From assembly GCF_000316575.1 (NCBI RefSeq), contig NC_019682.1, positions 5,498,501 to 5,562,500 on the forward strand: DNA of 64,000 bases. Reading direction: 5' to 3'. Of the stretch, positions 27,532 to 35,247 are shown piece after piece. Every line of letters begins with the position of its first letter. Position 1 is the stretch's first letter. The notes below the pieces were generated by a model. It saw only the letters and a program-made list of their open reading frames with translations. It did no database searches and was not told where the DNA came from. The stretch is from Calothrix sp. PCC 7507 (GTDB taxonomy: Bacteria > Cyanobacteriota > Cyanobacteriia > Cyanobacteriales > Nostocaceae). The translations under genes were made by a program, and so were the position numbers.

Positions 27532-27929
27532 TTACCAAAGTGTTTTGACGTGTGGATAGTTGAGAATTTTTTGATCGCAGGTCATAAGTTCTATATTGCG
27601 GCGGTAGGCGATCGCAACAATAATACGATCAGCTGGGTCTTTGTGGAAGTCGCCGGGTAATTGGGTGCTGGCGATTGCATCTAGTGGATCGAGTGGTTCT
27701 ATGGTAATTCCAGGTCGAGTTTTTGCAAGCGCAAACCATTCATTGACGGTAAGGGGGAGTGGTAATTTCCCATTACTATGCTTGACTGCGATTTCCCAAA
27801 CAGAAATGGCAGAAACGATGAGGGCATTTTGGTTTTCGCCTATGCTTAATAGGGTACGTCCATGCTCAGAAATCTGTTCTGGGGTATGGAGCCTAACCAT
27901 TGCCAAATGTGGGTGTCTAGTAAAATCAT
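27532..27929 (-). pseudogene. PIN-domain toxin with a frameshift near codon 15
   Basis: Starting at the ATG at 27929, which overlaps the antitoxin stop in ATGA, the frame reads MILLDTHIWQWLGS, a perfect PIN start. The family sequence then continues in another frame: PEQISEHGRTLLSIGENQNA and on, with ISVWEIAVKHSNG, DFHKDPADRIIVAIA and LMTCDQKIL to the stop at 27532. The shift lies within GGCTCCATACCCC at about 27880-27890 and needs one added or two removed bases. An ATG-started open frame from 27969 bypasses it but replaces the essential first Asp region, so the gene is probably inactive. Confidence 0.8.
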
Positions 27930-28189
27930 TGTCCCAAAGCATCCCATAATTCAGGCATGGGTTCGTCAAAATCTGGAGGAATTATCAAGGGGATTTTGCG
28001 TAGAGGATGCTGAGGACTGCGATGTCTAACGACAAGCCTTACGGCTACGCGGGTTAAACCAAGTTCGTCAGGGGTTGGGGATGGCTGTGATGATTCCACT
28101 GTCAGGCTTTGAGCCAAAATTTGGAGGATGCGAATCCGTTCTGCTAAGTCGAGGCTGAGGAGTTGTTGCTCTAGTTCTTGATTGCTCAT
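27926..28189 (-). CDS. Antitoxin of the frameshifted PIN, with inserted repeat
   Basis: The 87-residue protein starts MSNQELEQQLLSLDLAERIR, the helical N terminus of a common cyanobacterial PIN antitoxin, and ends IPPDFDEPMPELWDALGQ. Between, residues about 47-57 (TRVAVRLVVRH) are translated from a copy of the 32-bp repeat found six more times nearby (28019-28050). The insertion keeps the frame. An upstream extension to 28291 is also made of repeat and is not used. Confidence 0.75.
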   Translation of the reverse strand: MSNQELEQQLLSLDLAERIRILQILAQSLTVESSQPSPTPDELGLTRVAVRLVVRHRSPQHPLRKIPLIIPPDFDEPMPELWDALGQ

Positions 28190-28358
28190 AACTTTGCGCC
28201 TAATGACTGTGTTACTTATTTTAGCGGAACTCTCCAATCCGTCCGATGACAGGAAGTGCGTAGCCGTAAGGCTTGTCGTCAGACATCGCACTTCTCCAAC
28301 ATCACAAATGCGATAACTTCGTTAAGCTACGCTAACGCACTTCCCCAACATCACAAAT

Positions 28359-28729
28359 GCGATAACTTCGTTAAGCTACGCTAACACACTTCCCCAACAT
28401 CACAAAGGCGATCGCATGTGGCATTTAGCTTGCTACCTTGTTCAAAAAACTGTTGAAGCGATCGCTATCCATCAAGCCATTTTCCGACAGTATTCGTCGC
28501 ACTGCAACTAAATGCGATGTTCTTACATACGCTTGTTGCTCGTAACCAGGCAAAACTATTAATGTCCCAGATGATGGATGCTGGTAAATTTTTTGAGAGC
28601 CAAAAGTCTGCATGGTTACAAACCCTGTCTCTAAGAGCAATTTCTCTAATTCTGTGAATTTAATTTCTCTAACCATGATGACGAATCACTCCTTGTAACT
28701 GGCTGAGAACATCATTTTTAAATTTAGCA
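28359..28729. repeat. Segmental duplication, copy B
   Basis: This is the counterpart of 26108-26477. Here the flanking DUF4365-like gene continues beyond the end of identity, so copy B is the more complete, probably parental, version. Confidence 0.85.
28425..28676 (-). CDS. HicA/YcfA-like protein, parental copy
   Basis: The 83-residue HicA-like protein has the same motifs as its duplicate at 26173: GFVTMQTFGSQKIYQHPSSG with the candidate catalytic His, and a C-terminal helix. Its ATG overlaps the end of the DUF4365-like gene by 8 bp, so the two are translationally coupled and form a two-gene unit. No HicB is seen; the partner is the DUF4365-like protein. Confidence 0.78.
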   Translation of the reverse strand: MVREIKFTELEKLLLETGFVTMQTFGSQKIYQHPSSGTLIVLPGYEQQAYVRTSHLVAVRRILSENGLMDSDRFNSFLNKVAS

Positions 28730-29178
28730 AATATTTCGATTGCCTGCCGATTTAATACGTTGTCTTTAGATAAACGCACAGTTACACTATCACCAACATT
28801 GGATAAATCGAATCCCTCAAGGCTTTCAAAATATGCTTGTATGTATAACCAATAAGCTTGGCTATTTTTTGCATCATATACAATTAAAATACATGGCATT
28901 GGTTCAAGCAACCATAGTTCTAAATCTGAGCGTGTGAGAACAAAAGTAATAGTTTTTTGGTCGGAAAGTATAGATAGTGAATCTGTCGCCTTTAACTATA
29001 CATATATCTGACCATTTTCAATTTCACCTTCAGCATTATAAGTAAATATAACTAGATCGTAGCCATAATCGTACTCAATACGCTCTACAGAATAGCCGCA
29101 TAGCAGGACGTATCGTTCAACATAATTTACACTTAAATCTGCTATTATATGCTCTCTTGGTCGCTTTTTTCTGGGCAT
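28669..29178 (-). pseudogene. DUF4365-like gene with an in-frame amber stop
   Basis: From ATG 29178 the frame reads MPRKKRPREHIIADLSVNYV and GYDLVIFTYNAEGEIENGQI, then reaches TAG at 28996-28998. In the same frame it continues LKATDSLSILSDQKTITFVL, RSDLELWLLEPMPCILIVYD and on to 28669. Together this is one DUF4365-like protein of about 169 residues, with the PD-(D/E)XK-type pattern D..GYDL...QLKAT in which the stop replaces the residue just before LKATD, usually Gln. A single CAG to TAG change would explain it. Two fragments may still be made. Confidence 0.8.
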
Positions 29179-29403
29179 TTACTGAGATTTTTTCAATATC
29201 ATCAATATTATCAAAGTTATATAGGTTATATAGCCGTTTATTCATATTAAGCTTTGTACATCGCACTCCCATCAACCCTACTAAACACGTAGCCGTAAGG
29301 CTTGTCGTCAGACATCGCACTTCTCTACACAAGCAAAAGGCGATCGCACTTCTCAAAAACCAAAAGGCGATCGCTTTGGGACTTTGGATATTGAGTGTCT
29401 TTT

Positions 29404-29673
29404 TTAAATAACAACTTCGTCTGCTTTTAGCAACACATCTTGTTTCTCTTTTATGTTTTCCCAATCAATAACAGCTACCCACAGATTTTCTGTTGTTGAA
29501 AATTGAACAATTCCATCTACTTCTAAATCTTCGCTATAAAGCGTTATTTCTTGACCATTTTGCAACCAAATTTTATGATGAGCTAAATCCTCAATCGTAC
29601 CAGTACAATTAAGGCGTAAGCGACCTTGAACATCAGCGTTATGGAAATCTACAAACACTTTTGGTTTTTCCAT
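29404..29673 (-). CDS. Small protein of an unassigned two-gene unit
   Basis: The 89-residue protein begins MEKPKVFVDFHNADVQGRLR and is beta-rich (LNCTGTIEDL, KIWLQNGQEITLYSED, IVQFSTTENLWVAVIDWENI). The start at 29673 has a good AGGAG site 10 bp upstream. It lies 13 bp after the gene at 29687-30019, same strand. No family is recognised; an immunity or antitoxin role is possible because the surrounding genes are toxin-antitoxin pairs. Confidence 0.65.
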   Translation of the reverse strand: MEKPKVFVDFHNADVQGRLRLNCTGTIEDLAHHKIWLQNGQEITLYSEDLEVDGIVQFSTTENLWVAVIDWENIKEKQDVLLKADEVVI

Positions 29674-29686
29674 ATTTTGAGAACTC

Positions 29687-30019
29687 CTAATTTGACTTGG
29701 CTGGGTTGCCAACTGTGGGTGTCAACAAACTACTAATCTGCTCAGGTTTCAAGCCTATTAATGTCGCATGATGGGGACTTCTACCAGATGTACGAATAAC
29801 ATCACCCCCTTGTTTACGAATTTCGCCTACGGTTGTCACGCCAATTTGCCCATGAGGAATTTTTGCAGATAGTTCCTTTACAGATAATCCTACCGCACTC
29901 TCTACAGAGATTCCAGTTACACCACTGGGATGTGTTCCAATTGCTCGTTCAATATCTTCTGGACGATTGCGTCCTCCTCGAACAACTACAGCCTCATCTG
30001 GTATTGTTTCTAGGCTCAC
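29687..30019 (-). CDS. Small protein, candidate toxin of a new pair
   Basis: The 110-residue protein starts MSLETIPDEAVVVRGGRNRP and contains RAIGTHPSGVTGISVESAVG, KIPHGQIGVTTVGEIRKQGG and SGRSPHHATLIGL. Conserved-looking His, Arg and Gly residues (THPSG, PHGQ, SPHHAT) suggest a small catalytic domain such as those of polymorphic toxins. It is not recognised. It is followed at once by the beta-rich protein at 29404. Confidence 0.65.
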   Translation of the reverse strand: MSLETIPDEAVVVRGGRNRPEDIERAIGTHPSGVTGISVESAVGLSVKELSAKIPHGQIGVTTVGEIRKQGGDVIRTSGRSPHHATLIGLKPEQISSLLTPTVGNPAKSN

Positions 30020-30385
30020 AGGCTAATGACATTTATTTTATCAACAACAGAATACTATCGGTATTGAGCAATATTTTGTATAAGTAAAAAAATATTTACA
30101 TCAATGCGATCGCACTTCCCCAACACCACAAAGGCGTAGCCGTAAGGCTTGTCGTCAGACATCGCACTTCCCCAACATCCCAAATGCGATCGCACAATTC
30201 CGATCAACAATAAATGCGATCGCATTCTTCAAAACTACCTACATGAGATCGCACTTCCCCAACATCACTCAGGCGATAACTTCTCTACGAGACGCTACGC
30301 GAACGTTAAGCTACGCTAACGCACTTCTCCAATATCACAAAGGCGTAGCCGTAAGGCTTGTCGTTAGACATCGCACTACAAATCT
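30020..30385. repeat. Dense block of HIP1-type interspersed repeats
   Basis: Two full copies of the 32-bp repeat GCGTAGCCGTAAGGCTTGTC... (30134-30165 and 30343-30374), several GCGATCGCACTTCCCCAACA units and GCGATAACTTCTCTACGAGA units fill this stretch. No gene is seen. Confidence 0.8.
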
Positions 30386-30667
30386 CTAGCCCAGCAAACG
30401 TTTAAGCTGCTTATACACTTCATCGTCGTTACGTTTACCGACTAAAATTACCTCGACCAAATCTGCATCTATATCAAAGCGGTAAACAATACGATATTCG
30501 CCAGAATCTACGCGATAGTATCCTGGATAACCAATTAATTCTTTATAATCTGCGGGTAAGGGGTCAACATTCAGTGACATTACTTTTTTCGCTATTTGGG
30601 CAGCGATTTTGGGTTGTAAACCTTTGAGAAAATCGAGAACCGTCTCTAAACCATCTAATTTTGCCAT
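30386..30667 (-). CDS. RelE/ParE-family toxin
   Basis: The 93-residue protein shows the RelE/ParE pattern: a helical N terminus (VLDFLKGLQPKIAAQIAKKV), then DYKELIGYPGYYRVDSGEYR and IVYRFDIDADLVEVILVGKR, ending with a basic helix. RelE members cleave mRNA on ribosomes, ParE members block gyrase; the sequence does not decide. Its antitoxin lies 8 bp upstream. Confidence 0.88.
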   Translation of the reverse strand: MAKLDGLETVLDFLKGLQPKIAAQIAKKVMSLNVDPLPADYKELIGYPGYYRVDSGEYRIVYRFDIDADLVEVILVGKRNDDEVYKQLKRLLG

Positions 30668-30675
30668 ACCATAAA

Positions 30676-30951
30676 TTAATCATCAAATGCTGCTAGACGT
30701 TCGAGTTCTGTTGTAAAAATCTCAGACCCAACCATTTTAGAATTAGCTACAGCCATTTGTGCTTGTTGACCTAAAATTAAATCTTCTAATTGAGCAATTC
30801 TATTCATTAATTGCTCGTAATTCTCCGCTGACATAATTACGTAACTAGCTTGCGATTCGCTTGTCAGTATGATTGGTTCCGTCGCAGCTTGTTCTAAAAC
30901 ATCGCTGTAGATATTTTGGATATCTCCAAGGGTAAATTGGCGCATTTTCAA
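30676..30951 (-). CDS. Phd/YefM-type antitoxin
   Basis: The 91-residue protein has the Phd/YefM fold: FTLGDIQNIYSDVLEQAATE, PIILTSESQASYVIMSAENY, EQLMNRIAQLEDLILG. The C-terminal region should wrap the ParE/RelE-like toxin encoded 8 bp downstream. The pair looks intact. Confidence 0.85.
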   Translation of the reverse strand: MKMRQFTLGDIQNIYSDVLEQAATEPIILTSESQASYVIMSAENYEQLMNRIAQLEDLILGQQAQMAVANSKMVGSEIFTTELERLAAFDD

Positions 30952-31024
30952 GCTTTCCTAAATGCTTATGAACAGATTATAACAAGTACATCATTAATAT
31001 TTTTTAGCAACTAATTAAATTCAC

Positions 31025-31235
31025 GCGATCGCACTCTCTCCTAAAATACCAAAAGGCGATCGCACTTTCCCAACATCACAAAGGCGATCGCACTTCCCAA
31101 AATCACAAAGGCGATCGCACTTCCCCAATATCACAAAGGCGATCGCACTTCTCAAACATCACAAAGGCGATCGCACTTTCCCAACATCACAAAGGCGATC
31201 GCACTTCCCAACATCACAAAGGCGATCGCACTTCC
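31025..31235. repeat. Tandem array of 27-28-bp HIP1-headed repeats
   Basis: Seven units plus a partial eighth, each GCGATCGCACTTCCCAACAT followed by CACAAAG, run head to tail with few changes. Each begins with the HIP1 octamer GCGATCGC. The array ends inside the truncated gene at 31234. There are no unique spacers, so it is not a CRISPR. Confidence 0.9.
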
Positions 31236-31524
31236 ACTCAATGAACAAGGTGAGGTTATCGGTTTAGTGACTTTTGGCCCCAACGATGATTTCACTTTCA
31301 TTTTCACAAGTAACACAATTCAAGAGTTTCTCACCTCTGCCAAAATTGCGAATCAACAAGGCTTAGTCAATCTAAAATACCGTGAAGGTTTGCAACTTTA
31401 CAGTCAAGGGAAATATAACCAAGCATTGCAGAGTTTTGAGTTAGTAAAACATCTGTTTCCCCAGCATTCGGAGGTGGAAAAGTATGTTAAACAGTGTCAA
31501 CAGGTGATTGCCAATAGTAATTAA
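31234..31524 (+). pseudogene. 3' remnant of a trypsin-like protease with TPR tail
   Basis: The frame PLNEQGEVIGLVTFGPNDDF is the typical strand after the catalytic Ser of trypsin-like (S1) proteases, followed by a TPR-like helix pair (LVNLKYREGLQLYSQGKYNQ, ALQSFELVKHLFPQHSEVEK). The frame runs upstream into the tandem repeat array, so the protease core has been removed. It has no proper start. Confidence 0.65.
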
Positions 31525-31598
31525 ACTGTGACAATCAATAAAATAAAAGCTAGGAGAAATCTGCTTCAATAGACAAGTCAGATTTCTTTGTTTATACA

Positions 31599-31807
31599 TA
31601 GCGGTTCCCACTCAGATGTAGTACGAAATTATACAGATATCATCAAACGAATGCAATACAATCGAGGGCGGGAAAACCCCGCCTCTACAAGATTTGCGAT
31701 TTAAAACTGTACCTCACTAATCTGAAAACCGCTGTATCGCAAGCTGTAGGGGCATGGCACTGCCATGCCCTGACGGGTGTATCTCACGTAACCGAGAATT
31801 GCTATAG
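31599..31807. repeat. Interspersed repeat element, copy 2
   Basis: It has the same ends as the element at 1436-1757 but inverted: ATAGCGGTTCCCACTCAGAT at left and GGTGTATCTCACGTAACCGA, ending TTGCTATAG, at right. Its GGGGCATGGCACTGCCATGC hairpin is uninterrupted here. No gene is encoded. The rest of the 31525-31994 gap holds nothing else recognisable. Confidence 0.7.
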
Positions 31808-31994
31808 CATTGTTCAAAAACTAGCACCGCTTATTTGATGTGATGATTGAAGACTTGGTTGAAGTTATAGAAGACTAATTTTCTCTCAGGCAAAGACTAG
31901 AATAAATCTTTATGCCGCCGATTGCTACTCTCCAGGAAGCTGGGAAACTCTCGTCGAGGGCTGGCTAATCTTTGCATGAGACAACTACTAAGAC

Positions 31995-34172
31995 TTATTC
32001 CCCATCACCGATATCTCTCTTTAATGGACGCTTGTAGTTAAAGGTGAAACTATTGCCACTGTTAATCACTTGGCGCATCTCATCATACATCGGATAATTG
32101 CCGACACCACTCAGATTCACCCAACCCCTAGCTCTAGTTAAAGCCACAAATAACTGATTGCGAAAATTGACATCACTTTCATTGCGAGCGACGTAATCGA
32201 AGCCAACTACATAAACCATATCAGCCTCATTTCCCTTAGCACGATTAATCCGAGATACTGTCACCCCATCATCGTGCCAAAATCTATCAGGATTATGGTT
32301 TGGCCATGGCAGCACTAAATCATTTAGCTTCAACGCAGTGGGGATATAAACATCAATATCTTGCTCGATTAAGAAATTAGCAACATGAGTTTCTAACTCC
32401 ATCGCCTCAGTCGTTGAACCTAAAACTACTACTAAAATATCGCGGCTGAGATTAAGGCCATCATGAACAATATTATGCATAATATTCTCAGCCAAATTTG
32501 TCATTTCTTCTTGGCGAGAACCATAAGTTTTAAATTCTAATACAGTTTCGCCCCAAAGCTCAGGAATGGGATTTGGTGAATATTGCGGCTGTCGTTGAAT
32601 TGTGATTGGCTGACCAACACGCCTAAAGTCTCCCTTAACTTCATAGCCGATTTTATGCCAATCATTTTTGTTAGTAATACCTGCGAGCATTCCCTCTGGA
32701 CGCAACAAACCCATACTAATCGCATGAGCAGCAATGAGAATTGGCCCAGGAGTGCGGTAACAACGGCGCATTACCTCAGAACGCTTGATACCACCCGGGT
32801 ATTGTGGTTGCTTATTCAACAGATTGCCTAATTTTTCACCAAATATTTCTTTAGCCTTGGGTACTACTAGACTATCGAGGCTTTGGGCTTCATCGTAAGC
32901 CCAAATTAAGCGTCTTTCTTCTGGTTGTTCCTCACTCACAGGTCGCAAGGCTTGATAAGCCAACCAATAGATAGCTTGTTTGTCTTGATATTTCAAATCA
33001 TCTTCAGCTACTAAATCTTGACCTTCATCAATTAAGATGGCGTCAAACATTGGTTGAATATCAATTTCTTCTAATAGCCTTCTGCTCAAATCTATTAAGC
33101 CTCGATGCGGCTGTTTTTCATGAGTATCTTTGGGAGTTCCGCGTCTTTTTCCGTGGTATTCGCAAATCGTCCCGTAAAAACCCGGTTGTTCCTTGGCTCC
33201 CCAAGCATGAAGCACTTGTAGTTTTGGGTTAGTTTTCGGGTCATATTGCGACTCACCACAACTGAAGCGGCGTATCCACTGATCTAATAAACCAATCATT
33301 AAATCGTAGAGCGATCGCGTAAAAAATACCAAAGCAATATCCCAATCTGGATGCTTCAGGTGCATATGCGCGGCTTTCTGACATAGCAGCACTGTTTTAC
33401 CTGAACCAGCAACACCCCGAATCCGCTGGGGACCTGGAGGAATTTCTTTACCGATATGTTCTTGCTGTAAATCGAGTTCGTATAAACTTTCTCTTAAACT
33501 ATCAATCACACTAGAGCGGGTTTTACCTGTGGTGGAGATGCGGCTACGCGGTGTTTTGCGAAATACAGGACTACCGCCAATCACTGACAGTAGTAATTCC
33601 CAGTCTTTATCTTCTAGGGTTTCGCCTGGAACTATAACAGAGGATTGTTGAATGCGTTCTAGTAAGGTGGCTTGTTCTAATTGGTCATGAAAAATGATAC
33701 TAGGGCAATTGGCAACTTGATCAAAGCCTTTTTGCTGCCATTGTTCTTGAGTAACCAGAGGTAATGCAGCGATCGCTCTACCTGTAACTTTACGCCAAAT
33801 TGCCGACTCGCGATCGCAATAAGCAATCAATGCTCGCAGCGGATGTTCTGCTTGTTGATAGGGATTTACTTCTGTGGTATCCGCATTTTGCAATTGCAAC
33901 TTTCCACCATCCACAGCGACAATTTGGTCGATGGTGACAGCTTTGATTTCAATCACAACTAAACCTAATTCTCGGTCAACAATCAAGATATCAGGCTCTT
34001 TCCAAATCTCACCCACCTTCGAGAAAATCGGATAGCGCCAGTAGCCAAGACAGTTTCTCTCAGCAAATGCACTGCGGACAGCATCCCATACTTTTTGTTC
34101 AACACTATCACTAGCTTTCAGTGGTTCTGTAGTGATAAATTTGCTATTCTTTTCTTCATTACCAACAGCCAT
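31995..34172 (-). CDS. NERD-nuclease / SF1 helicase fusion
   Basis: The 725-residue protein opens with a NERD-like PD-(D/E)XK nuclease domain (about 20-110: PDILIVDRELGLVVIEIKA, with Asp61, Glu75, Lys77). A UvrD/RecB-like SF1 helicase follows: Walker A GVAGSGKT (253-260), Walker B ILIDEGQDL (380-387), IWAYDEAQS, and the C-terminal TVSRINRAKGNEADMVYVVG and LFVALTRARGWV (motifs V-VI). Such nuclease-helicase fusions are frequent in phage defence islands, and the neighbours fit that. The target is unknown. Confidence 0.85.
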   Translation of the reverse strand: MAVGNEEKNSKFITTEPLKASDSVEQKVWDAVRSAFAERNCLGYWRYPIFSKVGEIWKEPDILIVDRELGLVVIEIKAVTIDQIVAVDGGKLQLQNADTTEVNPYQQAEHPLRALIAYCDRESAIWRKVTGRAIAALPLVTQEQWQQKGFDQVANCPSIIFHDQLEQATLLERIQQSSVIVPGETLEDKDWELLLSVIGGSPVFRKTPRSRISTTGKTRSSVIDSLRESLYELDLQQEHIGKEIPPGPQRIRGVAGSGKTVLLCQKAAHMHLKHPDWDIALVFFTRSLYDLMIGLLDQWIRRFSCGESQYDPKTNPKLQVLHAWGAKEQPGFYGTICEYHGKRRGTPKDTHEKQPHRGLIDLSRRLLEEIDIQPMFDAILIDEGQDLVAEDDLKYQDKQAIYWLAYQALRPVSEEQPEERRLIWAYDEAQSLDSLVVPKAKEIFGEKLGNLLNKQPQYPGGIKRSEVMRRCYRTPGPILIAAHAISMGLLRPEGMLAGITNKNDWHKIGYEVKGDFRRVGQPITIQRQPQYSPNPIPELWGETVLEFKTYGSRQEEMTNLAENIMHNIVHDGLNLSRDILVVVLGSTTEAMELETHVANFLIEQDIDVYIPTALKLNDLVLPWPNHNPDRFWHDDGVTVSRINRAKGNEADMVYVVGFDYVARNESDVNFRNQLFVALTRARGWVNLSGVGNYPMYDEMRQVINSGNSFTFNYKRPLKRDIGDGE

Positions 34173-34330
34173 TGATGATCTGCCTCAAATGGTCAATGCT
34201 GCCAAGCTAGCACTGCTCATCTGTTATCTACCATTGCAGATATACGGTTAGTAAATATGACATGAAGCTATATTTTTCAGTGTATGTACGTGTATCCTTA
34301 GATAAAAATTGTGATAATTAAGTTTAGTTT

Positions 34331-34352
34331 ACTCCTCTTTGCAAAGAGGAGT
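34331..34352. terminator. Perfect 22-bp palindrome, possible terminator
   Basis: ACTCCTCTTT is followed by GC and its complement, AAAGAGGAGT. It lies 11 bp after the stop of the small minus-strand frame at 34363. The downstream minus-strand sequence is only modestly T-rich, so a terminator or protein-binding site are both possible. Confidence 0.45.
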
Positions 34353-34362
34353 AGAGTAAGTG

Positions 34363-34485
34363 TTATTGATTGAGTGTGGCGATCGCTTCTTGAATCAATT
34401 GCTTAGTCTTGTGAAGATTTAGCAGTCTAGTTTGGTCGTAGCGTTCTGGAAGTGGCAGTAACCTACCTTCCTCCCAAAAAACCAT
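34363..34485 (-). CDS. Short open frame of 40 residues, doubtful
   Basis: ATG at 34485 gives MVFWEEGRLLPLPERYDQTR then LLNLHKTKQLIQEAIATLNQ. The composition is protein-like and the stop is followed by a palindrome. It may be a real small protein or the C-terminal remnant of a larger lost gene. No family is recognised. Confidence 0.4.
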   Translation of the reverse strand: MVFWEEGRLLPLPERYDQTRLLNLHKTKQLIQEAIATLNQ

Positions 34486-34525
34486 TAAAATTATTACGTT
34501 TAGTCACACATTAAAAAAGAGCTAT

Positions 34526-34984
34526 TTATATTAAATGCAAAGGTGGAACCTCAAAATCATTAAACGAAGAAATATTGTAAGGCGAAGTTCCTAAAGCTCT
34601 AACCAACTTGCCATCAAGAGTCAACAAAGTAGCACCTACCTGCTGTGAAAGCCCAACATAAGATGCATCATAAGCAGAAATTCCGTAAGCTATGGCGATA
34701 CTAACTGCATCCGCCATCAAGTCAGCTGTGGAGACGACACGTAAAGGAAAGCTTTTGAGCGTTGCTAAATCCGTCTGCACCTCAGCAGCAGTGTACATCC
34801 CGGCACGAACATACTTCCAGAAGACATTAGTACACTCGATGTAAAACAGGTCTGGTACAAAAATTTCTGTTTGTGGATTGGGAAGGTGAGCAAACAGTTG
34901 ATTAACTTTGGTAGTTAGTGAGTCAGCGATAAAATATTTGATGCACACACTGGTGTCTACCACGCATCTGAGATAGGTTGTCAT
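34526..34984 (-). CDS. PIN-domain toxin, VapC-like
   Basis: The 152-residue protein has PIN motifs: CVVDTSVCIKYFIADS, LFYIECTNVFWKY, YGISAYDASYVGLSQQ and LLTLDGKLVRAL, all acidic positions present. It overlaps its antitoxin gene by 4 bp (ATGA). Confidence 0.88.
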   Translation of the reverse strand: MTTYLRCVVDTSVCIKYFIADSLTTKVNQLFAHLPNPQTEIFVPDLFYIECTNVFWKYVRAGMYTAAEVQTDLATLKSFPLRVVSTADLMADAVSIAIAYGISAYDASYVGLSQQVGATLLTLDGKLVRALGTSPYNISSFNDFEVPPLHLI

Positions 34985-35247
34985 CTGTCGCGGTCTTCTC
35001 GAATCAGTTCAGTGCTATCTGGTAATCCAAAGTCTGCTGGATTCAAGCGGCGACGTCGGCGACTTTCTTCCAGGACTTTAAGTACATTCTGTCGATTCTG
35101 GTCTTCCGCTTGCTGCGCTTCAGTCTTCAAAGCTTGCTCTAACAGAGTTATAACTTGAGCATTAATGGAACGGTGTTCAGATGCTGCTAATTCTTGCAGT
35201 TTTGCATACAAATCATCGGGTAAATTTCTTACATAAAGGGTAGCCAT
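34981..35247 (-). CDS. FitA/CopG-like ribbon-helix-helix antitoxin
   Basis: The 88-residue protein begins MATLYVRNLPDDLYAKLQEL, the FitA-type ribbon-helix-helix DNA-binding domain (RSINAQVITLLEQAL helix), and ends in an acidic-basic tail ESRRRRRLNPADFGLPDSTE for toxin binding. It overlaps the PIN gene by 4 bp and should autoregulate the operon. Confidence 0.88.
   Translation of the reverse strand: MATLYVRNLPDDLYAKLQELAASEHRSINAQVITLLEQALKTEAQQAEDQNRQNVLKVLEESRRRRRLNPADFGLPDSTELIREDRDR

Noticed and set aside
27532..27969. Intact 145-residue PIN protein starting at 27969
   Set aside because: That start replaces the essential N-terminal Asp stretch, which is present in another frame at 27929; the frameshift reading explains the sequence better.
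29117..29464. 115-residue frame on the minus strand
   Set aside because: Much of it is translated repeat, and it overlaps the better supported DUF4365-like reading at 28669-29178.
31025..31235. Possible CRISPR array (regular repeats of 27-28 bp)
   Set aside because: The units are directly abutting copies with no unique spacers, each starts with HIP1, and no cas genes are near.
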